A stretch of DNA of 64,000 bases from Pelomonas candidula (lineage in GTDB: Bacteria > Pseudomonadota > Gammaproteobacteria > Burkholderiales > Burkholderiaceae_C). The position numbers were made by a program, and so were the translations under genes. The notes under the pieces are model-generated. The model did no database searches. It worked only from the letters and a program-made list of their open reading frames with translations, and was not told where the DNA came from. Where the stretch lies: assembly GCF_043555985.1 (NCBI RefSeq), contig NZ_JBIGIC010000007.1:186001-250000 (forward strand), read 5' to 3'. Below are positions 15,126-25,086 of this stretch, in pieces (position 1 is the first letter of the stretch; the number at the start of each line of letters is the position of its first letter).

Positions 15126-16076
15126 TCACACCGCGCCGCGAGGAAAATCGAAGGTGACCCGCATGACGATGTCCTGCGGGTAGTTGCCGAACTTGCGGCC
15201 GAACAGGTTCATGCCGCCGCGGTTGCGGGCGTCTTCCTTGATGCCCAGTCGCACCTTGATGTGGTTGGTCTGCGGCAGCGTCAACTCGTCGATCTGCACG
15301 CCGCTCAGCTCCACGCCGTCGATCATCGACCCCTTGGGGCCGACGCTCCATTGCTTCAGCAGCCCGTGCGTGGTGCGGTCGGTCTGCCACCACGGCGGCA
15401 TCAGCAGCGAGGCCTTGCCGCCATAGTCGCCGGGGCTGGTCCAGGTGCCGATCTCGATGTCGTTGATCCACAGCGTGATGTCCGACGGCCAGTCCTCGTT
15501 GAACTGCGGCGCCTCGGAGCAGATCTCCATCGACAGCTCCAGGTGCGAGGGCACCGCGCCGTAGGGCAGGTTGTTCGGGAAGGCGTACTCCACGTAGCCA
15601 TCGCCGCCGAACCACAGCAGTTGTGCGTAGACGTGCTCGGGCTCGAAGAACGAGCGTGGCTCGTCCAGCATGCCGATGATCTTGGTCTCGCTGACGAGGC
15701 CGCAGGTCGGCTTGGCCTCCACATGCCGATAGCTGCCGATGGGCATGCTGATGGACATGACGTTGGGCTTGCTCTCCACCGCCGCGCCGGGCAGGCGCAG
15801 CCGCACCTCGTCGTAGCGCTTGGAGCACAGCTTCTGCTGGCCGCGCGTGCCGGGCTCCACTTCCACGGAGACCAGCCCCACCGCCTGCAGCTGGTTGATG
15901 TTGAAGCTGACCGTGGAGTGCGGCAGGTTCATCGCCGACGCGAGCTCCGACACGTTCAGCACCTGGTTGGTCAGCATGCCCAGCATCGCCTGGCGGGTGT
16001 CAGACGCCAGCGCCTTGGCCACGGCCAATGCCGCGTCGCCCTCGACCATCAAGATTCGGCTGCCCGAGACCTCCAT
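15126..16076 (-). CDS. ArsR-like winged-helix transcription regulator with C-terminal sensing domain
   Basis: A 316-residue regulator. The N-terminal ArsR-type winged helix (about 15-95) reads ALASDTRQAMLGMLTNQ, then VSELASAMNLPHSTVSFNI as the recognition helix region and GLVSVEVEPGTRGQQKLCS as the wing. The C-terminal 200 residues are rich in beta strands and aromatics (for example YVEYAFPNNLPYGA and DITLWINDIEIGTW) and look like a jelly-roll-type ligand domain; I cannot name the ligand. Its place between galE and galT, and the shared motif upstream of both, make it the prime candidate regulator of the gal and polysaccharide genes. An inverted repeat at 16091-16104, just upstream of its own start, may serve autoregulation. 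Confidence 0.75.
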   Translation of the reverse strand: MEVSGSRILMVEGDAALAVAKALASDTRQAMLGMLTNQVLNVSELASAMNLPHSTVSFNINQLQAVGLVSVEVEPGTRGQQKLCSKRYDEVRLRLPGAAVESKPNVMSISMPIGSYRHVEAKPTCGLVSETKIIGMLDEPRSFFEPEHVYAQLLWFGGDGYVEYAFPNNLPYGAVPSHLELSMEICSEAPQFNEDWPSDITLWINDIEIGTWTSPGDYGGKASLLMPPWWQTDRTTHGLLKQWSVGPKGSMIDGVELSGVQIDELTLPQTNHIKVRLGIKEDARNRGGMNLFGRKFGNYPQDIVMRVTFDFPRGAV

Positions 16077-16090
16077 CGACCCTCTCCCAC

Positions 16091-16104
16091 CTTTGGACCC
16101 AAAG
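16091..16104. promoter_or_regulatory. Inverted repeat upstream of the regulator gene
   Basis: A perfect repeat CTTTGG-AC-CCAAAG lies 15-28 bases before the regulator ATG. It differs from the gal motif but has the right size and place for an autoregulatory operator. Speculative. Confidence 0.35.
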
Positions 16105-16190
16105 AAGTTGCGAGTTTATGCGGTCGAAATTTCCCGGCGCAGCGGCGCTTTCCCTGGGAATTCGAACGGCTCTTAGGGTAAAGACTGATC

Positions 16191-16217
16191 GTTACTAACA
16201 AATAAAATGGCGATAAT
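16191..16217 (+). promoter_or_regulatory. galT promoter with gal-regulon motif
   Basis: GTT-ACT-AACAA (16191-16201), followed by ATAAAATGG and GATAAT (16212-16217), is the second copy of the motif found before galE and the TonB-dependent receptor. GATAAT fits a -10 hexamer; transcription would then begin about 7-8 bases downstream, at or beside the ATG at 16225. No good -35 is visible, so an activator or the shared regulator may be needed. Confidence 0.55.
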
Positions 16218-16224
16218 GCATCGC

Positions 16225-17291
16225 ATGAGTTCCACCGATTCCAGCGAGCACGTCCACCGCCGCCGCAACCCGCTGACGGGCCGGCACGTGATCGTGTCGC
16301 CCCACCGCACGCAGCGCCCCTGGCAGGGCGCGCAGGAGGCCGTCGACGACGCGCCGCTGCCCGCCCACGACCCGAGCTGCTACCTGTGCGCCGGCAACGT
16401 GCGCGCCAATGGCCAGCACAACCCCGACTACCGCACCACGTTCGCGTTCGACAACGACTTCGCCGCGCTGCAGCCGCAGGCCGCCGCCGTGCCGGCCCAG
16501 GCCGAAGGCAGCCTGCTCCAGCCCGAGCCGCTGGCCGGCGAATGCCGCGTGCTGTGCTTCTCGCCAGACCACGGCAAGACGCTGCCCGAGCTGGACCCGG
16601 TCGCGTTGCGCGCCGTCGTGCAGGCGTGGATGGACCAGTCCGCGCAGGTCGGCCTGCGCCGCCGCTGGGTGCAGGTGTTCGAGAACAAGGGCGCGGCCAT
16701 GGGCTGCTCCAACCCGCACCCGCACGGCCAGGTCTGGGGGCTGGATTCGCTGCCCGACGAAGCCCTGGTGGAAGACGCCCACCAGCGCGACTACCTCGCG
16801 CAGCACGGCGAGCCGCTGCTGGTGCGCTATGCCCGCGACGAGCAGGCCGCGGGCGAGCGCGTCGTCGTCGAGACCGAGCACTGGCTGGCCGTCGTGCCCT
16901 ACTGGGCGGCCTGGCCGTTCGAGACGCTGCTGCTGCCCAAGGCCCACACGCTGCGGCTGGACGCGCTCAAGCCCCGGCAGGCCGACGACCTCGCCGACGC
17001 CGTGCGCCGCCTGACGACGCGCTACGACAACCTGTTCCGCTGCTCGTTCCCGTACTCGATGGGCTGGCACGGCGCGCCGCACGAGGCCGGCCGCGCGGAC
17101 GACGCGACGTTGAAGCACTGGCAGCTGCACGCGCACTTCTACCCGCCGCTGCTGCGCTCGGCCACGGTGCGCAAGTTCATGGTCGGGTTCGAGATGCTGG
17201 GTGAGGCCCAGCGCGACCTGACGCCCGAGGCCGCCGCGCAGCGCCTGCGCGATGTCAGCGACACCACGCACTACCGACGAGCGAGGGCGGC

Positions 17292-17295
<4 letters not shown>
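16225..17295 (+). CDS. galT: Galactose-1-phosphate uridylyltransferase
   Basis: A 356-residue HIT-superfamily enzyme that swaps UMP between UDP-glucose and galactose-1-phosphate. The zinc pair Cys52-x-x-Cys55 (CYLC), the FDNDFAAL strand and the active-site NPHPHGQVW (163-171) with nucleophile His167 are present, as is the late HAHFYPPLLRS segment. Two further in-frame ATGs exist at 16207 and 16216. I prefer 16225 because residues from MSSTDSSEH onward fit the family N-terminus and because the putative -10 lies over the earlier codons. No Shine-Dalgarno sequence precedes any of the three, which suggests a leaderless message. It is the first gene of a tightly coupled nine-base-or-less-spaced operon that ends with the binding protein at 24694. 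Confidence 0.93.
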
Positions 17296-18457
<1,162 letters not shown>

Positions 18458-18461
<4 letters not shown>

Positions 18462-19435
18462 CGGTGCTGGACCAGTTCACGCTGCGGGCCGATGGCCTGA
18501 GCATCGCCGTGACGAACGCCGGCGCCGCCTGGACGTCGTGCCGCGTGCCGGTGCGTGGCAGCGCCCGCGAGGTGCTGCTGGGCTACCGGACGCCGGCCGA
18601 CGGCCTGACCCAGCCCGGCTACCTCGGCGCCGTCGTCGGCCGCTATGCCAACCGCATCGCCGGCGCGGCCTTCGAGCTGGACGGCCGCCGCTTTGCGCTG
18701 CCGGCCAACGAGGGCGAACATCAGCTGCATGGCGGTGCGGGCGGATTCCATCGCAAGCTGTGGGACGTCGTCGCGCACACCGACGACGTGCTGCAGCTCG
18801 CGCTGGTGTCGCCGGACGGCGACCAGGGCTTCCCGGGCGAGCTGAGCGTGCGCGCCACCTACCGCGTCGAGCCGCCGCTGACGGTCACCGTCGCGCTGGA
18901 GGCCACGACCACCGCGCCGACGCTGTGCAACCTCAGCAGCCACGCCTACTTCAACCTCGACGGCGGTGGCGACATCACCGGCCACCGCCTGCAGATCGAG
19001 GCCGACCGCTACCTGCCGGTGCGTGCCGACCTGATCCCCACCGGCGAGCAGGCCCCGGTGGCCGACACGCCGTTCGACTTCCGCACGCCGCGCGTGATCG
19101 GCCACGCGCTGGCTGACCTGGCCGAGACCGGTGCCATGCCGGCGGGCCACGACCACTGCTGGCTGGCCGGCGCTGCGACGCTGTGGTCCGGCGACGGCGC
19201 GCTTGCCATGGAGCTGCACAGCGCCCAGCCGGGTCTGCAGTTCTACGCCGGCGAGTTCCTGCCTCGCACGCCGGGGCGCGACGGCCGCGGCTACGCGAAG
19301 CATGCCGGCCTGGCGCTGGAGCCGCAGGCCCTGCCCGACAGCCCCCACCACCCCGAGTGGCCGCAGCGCGATGCCGTGCTGCGCCCCGGCCAGACCTACC
19401 GCCACCAGATCACCTACCGTTTCCTCCCGACCTGA
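18458..19435 (+). CDS. galM: Aldose 1-epimerase (galactose mutarotase)
   Basis: A 325-residue mutarotase that converts beta- to alpha-galactose for GalK. GRYANRIAGAAFELDG, the catalytic His in HQLHGG, the SHAYFNLDG segment and the late LALEPQALPDSP (catalytic Glu region) are all typical. There is no signal peptide, so it acts in the cytoplasm. It begins within the galK stop (ATGA) and ends one base before the next gene's ATG. Confidence 0.93.
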
Positions 19436-19436
19436 C

Positions 19437-20522
19437 ATGAGCCAATCCACCTCCACCCCCGCTCGCTGGACGCCTGAACAGGCCCACGCCTGGTTCAAGG
19501 CCCAGCCCTGGGCGCTGGGCGCCAACTTCGTGCCCGCGTCCGCCATCAACCAGCTGGCCATGTGGCAGGCCGACACCTTCGACGCCGAGCGCATCGACCT
19601 CGAACTCGGCTGGGCCAAGGATCTCGGCATGAACACGATGCGCGTGTTCCTGCACGACCTGCTGTGGGCGCAGGACGCCGCCGGCTTCAAGCAGCGCATC
19701 GGCCAGTACCTGGACATCGCCGAGCGCCACGGCATCGCCACCATGTTCGTGCTGTTCGACTCCTGCTGGGACCCGGAGCCCAAGCTCGGCGCCCAGCGCG
19801 AGCCCATCCCCGGCGTGCACAACTCCGGCTGGGTGCAAAGCCCGTCGGCCGCGCAGCTGGCCGACCGCGGCACGTGGCCCCAGCTCCGCGCCTACGTCGA
19901 GGACATCGTCAAGACCTTCGCCCAGGACCAGCGCATCAGCTACTGGGACATCTGGAACGAGCCCGACAACCAGGGCGGCGGCATGGGCTACTACCAGCCG
20001 CGCGAGGCCAAGGACAAGGTCGCGCTGGTGGCCGAGCTGATCCCGCAGGCCTTCGCGTGGGCGCGTGCGCAGAACCCCATCCAGCCGCTGACCAGCGGCC
20101 TCTGGCTGGGCGACAACTGGGCACCGGACTCGCCCGAGCTGAACGCCGTGCAGAAGGCGCAGCTGGAGTGCTCCGACGTCGTCAGCTTCCACGACTACAA
20201 CTGGCCCGAGAAGTTCGAGAGCCGCATCCGCCAGCTGCAGCAGTACGGCCGCCCGCTGATCTGCACCGAGTACATGGCGCGCAGCCTCGGCTCCACGTTC
20301 GACATCGCGCTGCCCATCGCCGCGCGCGAGGACGTCGGTATGCTGAACTGGGGCTTCGTCGACGGCAAGAGCCAGACCAAGATGCCGTGGGACTCCTGGC
20401 TGCGCCCGTACACCATCCATCCGCCGCTGGTGTGGTTCCACGACGTGCTGCACACCGACGGCAAGCCCTACCGCGAACGCGAGGCAGAGCTGCTGCGGCA
20501 GTATGGTTCGCGTCAGCGCTGA
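19437..20522 (+). CDS. Cytoplasmic clan-A TIM-barrel glycosidase (GH5-like)
   Basis: A 361-residue TIM-barrel hydrolase without a signal peptide. The proton donor is probably Glu175 in WDIWNEPDN, and the nucleophile Glu278 in LICTEYMAR, about 100 residues apart as in clan GH-A. Other barrel landmarks are NTMRVFLHDLLW and DVVSFHDYNWPEKF. Homologues are often labelled 1,4-beta-xylanase or cellulase, but the gene sits in a gal operon beside an ABC importer, so an intracellular galacto- or arabino-oligosaccharide glycosidase is a better guess. It starts one base after the galM stop and precedes the ABC genes by 14 bases. Confidence 0.7.
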   Translation: MSQSTSTPARWTPEQAHAWFKAQPWALGANFVPASAINQLAMWQADTFDAERIDLELGWAKDLGMNTMRVFLHDLLWAQDAAGFKQRIGQYLDIAERHGIATMFVLFDSCWDPEPKLGAQREPIPGVHNSGWVQSPSAAQLADRGTWPQLRAYVEDIVKTFAQDQRISYWDIWNEPDNQGGGMGYYQPREAKDKVALVAELIPQAFAWARAQNPIQPLTSGLWLGDNWAPDSPELNAVQKAQLECSDVVSFHDYNWPEKFESRIRQLQQYGRPLICTEYMARSLGSTFDIALPIAAREDVGMLNWGFVDGKSQTKMPWDSWLRPYTIHPPLVWFHDVLHTDGKPYREREAELLRQYGSRQR

Positions 20523-20536
20523 CCCAATCCCGTGAG

Positions 20537-21666
<1,130 letters not shown>

Positions 21667-21670
<4 letters not shown>

Positions 21671-22563
21671 GCGCATCCGTGTCGCGCCAGCCCTCGCTGG
21701 GCCAGCCCGCCTGGGTGGGCTGGGCCTTCATCGCGCCCTTCCTGCTGTGCTACCTGGGCCTGCTTGTCGCACCGGTGCTGGAGGGCTGGTGGCTGTCCTT
21801 CCATGCGGTGGACCTGCTGACCGGCCGTGGCCAGTTCGTCGGCCTCGCCAACTTTCTCGACCTGTTGAAGGACGAGATCTTCCTGCGCAGCGCTGCCAAC
21901 ACGGTGCTGTTCGCCGCGCTGTGCACGCCGGCCTTCGTCATCCTCGGCCTGGCGCTGGCGCTGGTGCTGAACCGCCCCGGCAAGCTGGGCGCGTGGCTGC
22001 GCGGCACCTTCTTCGCGTCCAACGTGCTGTCGGTGACGGTCGTCACGCTGATCTGGCGGCTCGTGCTGCTGCCGGACCGTGGGCTGCTGAGCCAGGGCCT
22101 CGCCGCCGTCGGCCTGCCGGACCTCGCGCCGCTGAGCGACGAGCATCTGGCGCTGCCCTTCATCGCGGTGGTCACGCTGTGGTGGGGCATCGGCCTGCCG
22201 ATGACGCTGATCCTCGCCGCGCTGCAGCAGGTGCCCAAGGACTTGTACGAGGCCGCCGCGCTGGACAACACCAGCCGCTGGCGCGCCTTCCGCTTCATCA
22301 CCTTGCCGGCGCTGCGCCGCACGCTGATCCTCGTCGCCATCGTGCAGTTGCTGGGCCAGCTGCAGGTGTTCGGCCAGGCGCAGCTGCTGACCAACGGCGG
22401 GCCCAACAACAGCACGCGGACGATGGTGATGTTCATCTACGAGGCGCTGTTCGACCAATGGGCGCTGGGCTACTCGGCCGCCGCGGCGCAGCTGCTGTTC
22501 GTGCTGCTGGTGCTGGGCGTGTCCGTGCAGCGCTGGGCCGAGAAGCGGGAGGACGGCCAATGA
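21667..22563 (+). CDS. CUT1 sugar ABC transporter permease (MalF/UgpA type)
   Basis: A 298-residue membrane protein with six predicted helices (first at about 16-38). The cytoplasmic EAA loop reads YEAAALDNTSRWRAFRFITLPAL, the contact site for the ATPase. Overlaps of 4 bases with both neighbours indicate coupled synthesis. It pairs with the next gene to form the membrane channel for an oligosaccharide or sugar. Confidence 0.9.
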
Positions 22564-23381
22564 AGACGACGCTGTTCGACCGCTTGCTGCTGGCCGCCGC
22601 CGTGCTGCTGGCCCTGCTGTGGATGCTGCCGCTGGCGTGGGTGCTGGTGCTGTCGCTGAAGTCCAACGCGGTGCTGATGGAACGCACCGACGCGCTGCTG
22701 TCCACGCCGTTCACGCTGCGCAACTACGTCGACATCCTGGCCAATCCGGCCGTGTTCCGCTGGGTGCTGAACAGCTGCGTCGTCGCCGGCGTGCAGACGC
22801 TGCTGGTGCTGTTCCTGTCGTCGCTGGCCGGCTACGGCTTTGCGCGCTGTGAGTTCCGCGGCAAGAACCTCGTGTTCGCTGCGGTGCTGGCCGGGCTGGC
22901 CGTGCCGGAGCCGGCCGTCGTCATCCCGCTGCACCGCTTCTTCGCCGAGCTGGGCCTGCACAACAGCTACGCCGGGCTGATCCTGCCGCGGCTGGCCGCG
23001 CCTTTCGGCGTGTTCCTGATGACGCAGTTCTTCAAGGCCGTGCCGCGCGAGCTGGAGGAAGCGGCGTTGATGGACAACGCGTCGCGCTGGACCGTGTTCT
23101 GGCGCGTCATCCTGCCGCTGACGCTTCCGGCGCAGGCGACGCTTGGCATCTTCAGCTTCCTGGCCGCGTGGAACGACTACCTGTGGCCGCTGATCTCCGC
23201 GACCCGCCCCGAGATGTACACGCTGACCCTGGGCCTCGCGTCCACGCAGACCAACTTCGCGCAGTCCGAGGGGCTGGGCTTCCTGATGGCCCAGGCCGTG
23301 TTCGCCGCGCTGCCGGTGCTGGTGCTGTACGCCTTCTTCCAGCGCCATATCGTGGCGGCGGTGTCGGGGGGCAAGCCATGA
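22560..23381 (+). CDS. CUT1 sugar ABC transporter permease (MalG/UgpE type)
   Basis: A 273-residue membrane protein with six predicted helices. The EAA loop is LEEAALMDNASRWTVFWRVILP, and the WNDYLWPL segment after it is typical of MalG-like subunits. The start overlaps the previous stop (ATGA), and its own stop overlaps the binding-protein start. It is the second half of the heterodimeric permease. Confidence 0.9.
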   Translation: MKTTLFDRLLLAAAVLLALLWMLPLAWVLVLSLKSNAVLMERTDALLSTPFTLRNYVDILANPAVFRWVLNSCVVAGVQTLLVLFLSSLAGYGFARCEFRGKNLVFAAVLAGLAVPEPAVVIPLHRFFAELGLHNSYAGLILPRLAAPFGVFLMTQFFKAVPRELEEAALMDNASRWTVFWRVILPLTLPAQATLGIFSFLAAWNDYLWPLISATRPEMYTLTLGLASTQTNFAQSEGLGFLMAQAVFAALPVLVLYAFFQRHIVAAVSGGKP

Positions 23382-24694
23382 AGCGCCGCCTCATCGCTTT
23401 CGCGGCGGCGCTGCTCACGGGCGTCGCCACGGCCGCGCCTGTCGAGATCACGCTGGCGCGCTTCTTCGGCAGCTGCGATGCCGAGTTCGGCCATGTCACC
23501 GACCCGTCGCAGGTCAGCAGCGAGTGCGGCATCGTCACCGTGCTGACGAACAAGTTCAATGCGCAGAATGCCGGTCGCATCCACGTCGACACACAGGTCG
23601 TCGAGCACTCGGCCTTCTACCCGCAGCTGGGCGCGCGCATCGTCGGCGGCGACCTGCCGACGATCTCCATCATGCACAGCTCGGTGCTGGGCGACTTCGC
23701 CAAGCGCGACCTGCTGCAGCCGCTGGACGGCGCGCTGAACGCGGCCGACTTCACGCCCCACGCCCGCCACGGCGTCAGCTTCAACGGCCACTTGCTGGCC
23801 TTGCCCTACGACAGCCACGCGATGCTGTGGCACGTCAACCTCGGGCTGATGAAGCAGGCCGGCCTCGTCGACGCGGCCGGCCACGCGAAGCTGCCCACGT
23901 CCCCGCAAGAGCTGCTGGAGCAGGCGCGCGCCTTCAAGCGCGCCACCGGCAAGCCCTACTTCGTCTGGCTGACGCTGAACGATCCCAGCTTCTTCGCGCG
24001 CAGCATCCTCGGCCTCGTGCATCAGCAGCGCGGCCGCCTGTTCCCGAAGTCCGACCTTGCCATCGACCTCGGCACGCCGGAGGTCAAGACGGCCGTCGAG
24101 CTGATGCGCACGCTCTATGCCGAGGGCCTGTCGACGCGGCACATGGACTACAGCGCCGCGCTGCAGGCCTTCATGGCCGGCGCCGGTGGCGTCATGCCCA
24201 ACGGTACCTGGCTGCTGGGGCAGCTCAATGACCGCGCCGCACAGGCCGGCAATCCGCTGAGTCACGCCTACGAGGCCTTGCCCGAGCCGCAGCTCTACGT
24301 GCAGCCGGCCACCTGGGCCGACAGCCATGTGTGGGTGATGCTGCGCAACCCGAAGCAGACCGCGGCCGAGCGCGCGGCGGGCCTGGCCTTCCTGCGCTTC
24401 CTCAACGACGAGAGCCTGGCCTGGGCCCGCACCGGTCAGCTGCCTGCGCGGCAGTCGGCCGTGGATAGCGCTGCGTTCAAGGCGCTGCCGATGCGCGCGT
24501 CGCTGGGCCCGGTCGCGCAGATCGGCACCGGCCTGCCAACCACCGTCGCGCGCCAGTCGCGCGTCATGGGCCTGCTGGGCGAAACCGTGTCGGCCATCGT
24601 CGTTTCCGGCGAGCCGCTCGAGGCCACGCTGGCCAAGGGCCAGCAGCGCATCAACCGCCTGCTGGAGCGCGAAGCGCGCTTTCTCGGTCGGTAA
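23378..24694 (+). CDS. Extracellular sugar-binding protein of the CUT1 ABC transporter
   Basis: A 438-residue periplasmic binding protein (SBP_bac_1 type) with an 18-20 residue signal peptide, MKRRLIAFAAALLTGVATAA. Fold landmarks are LARFFGSCDAEFG at the mature start, SIMHSSVLGDFAKRDLLQPLD, ALPYDSHAMLWHVN and MPNGTWLLGQL. The early Cys pair (in FGSCDAEF and SSECGIV) could form a disulfide. It is the last gene of the galT operon; placing the binding protein after the permeases is less common. The ligand is inferred to be a galactose- or arabinose-containing oligosaccharide. Confidence 0.88.
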   Translation: MKRRLIAFAAALLTGVATAAPVEITLARFFGSCDAEFGHVTDPSQVSSECGIVTVLTNKFNAQNAGRIHVDTQVVEHSAFYPQLGARIVGGDLPTISIMHSSVLGDFAKRDLLQPLDGALNAADFTPHARHGVSFNGHLLALPYDSHAMLWHVNLGLMKQAGLVDAAGHAKLPTSPQELLEQARAFKRATGKPYFVWLTLNDPSFFARSILGLVHQQRGRLFPKSDLAIDLGTPEVKTAVELMRTLYAEGLSTRHMDYSAALQAFMAGAGGVMPNGTWLLGQLNDRAAQAGNPLSHAYEALPEPQLYVQPATWADSHVWVMLRNPKQTAAERAAGLAFLRFLNDESLAWARTGQLPARQSAVDSAAFKALPMRASLGPVAQIGTGLPTTVARQSRVMGLLGETVSAIVVSGEPLEATLAKGQQRINRLLEREARFLGR

Positions 24695-24721
24695 AGCGCC
24701 ACAACTCATGGTTTGCCATAG

Positions 24722-24749
24722 GTTTATAACAAGTAAATTGGTGAATAAT
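24722..24749 (+). promoter_or_regulatory. Receptor promoter with gal-regulon motif
   Basis: GTTTATAACAAGTAAAT (24722-24738) followed by TGG and AATAAT (24744-24749) matches the galE site almost base for base over 22 positions. The left arm of the inverted repeat is only partly kept (GGTT instead of CTTGTT). The downstream ATCGCAT also matches the galT copy. Confidence 0.6.
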
Positions 24750-24779
24750 CATCGCATTGATCGAAATGGAGTGTGGGCC

Positions 24780-24839
24780 ATGTCCGCGCGCTCCAGAAAC
24801 CCGGCGGCGCCCCATGGCCGCTGGCTGAACAGATTCTGA
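24780..24839 (+). CDS. Possible 19-residue leader peptide ORF
   Basis: ATG at 24780 with GGAG eight bases upstream opens a 19-codon ORF, MSARSRNPAAPHGRWLNRF, that ends in TGA just before the stem-loop at 24850-24872. Position and ribosome-binding site fit a leader ORF in the receptor mRNA, but the size is small enough for chance. No regulatory codon run is seen. Confidence 0.25.
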   Translation: MSARSRNPAAPHGRWLNRF

Positions 24840-24849
24840 GAAGACGGAC

Positions 24850-24872
24850 CCGCCAGCGCGAGTCGCTGGCGG
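24850..24872 (+). promoter_or_regulatory. Stem-loop in the receptor leader
   Basis: A perfect 9-bp stem (CCGCCAGCG / CGCTGGCGG) with a CGAGT loop, 11 bases after the small ORF. There is no T-run. It may influence stability or translation of the receptor message. Confidence 0.4.
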
Positions 24873-25086
24873 TCACGGTCGCACCAAGCGCCCTCCAGGC
24901 GCGTTGCTGCGACTAATGTTGCAAGAAAAGTTGTTTGTAATGACTGATGGTCGAGACTGCCGCGCCAGCAACCGCGGCGGTGCCAGACCCAGGGACCCGC
25001 GCCAACCGGCGCCATGATTTCGTTCAAAAAACCGGCCTCGCACGGCGCCAAACGAAGCGCCGCCGCAAAGCCCCAGGAGACAAGAA

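Larger units (their letters stand above)
24695..25086 (+). other. 392-base region between the binding protein and the TonB-dependent receptor
   Basis: No substantial gene is seen here. From left to right it holds the third gal-regulon motif (24722-24749), a possible 19-codon ORF (24780-24839), a perfect stem-loop (24850-24872), an AT-richer patch with TTGCAA and TTGTTTGTAAT (24919-24941) that could be a second promoter, and a normal GGAG site before the receptor ATG. If transcription starts at the first motif, the receptor mRNA has a leader of about 330 bases. Confidence 0.6.

Noticed and set aside
24919..24941. A fourth copy of the gal motif in the receptor leader
   Set aside because: TTGCAAGAAAAG and TTGTTTGTAAT are AT-rich but do not align with the AACAAGTAAAT core.
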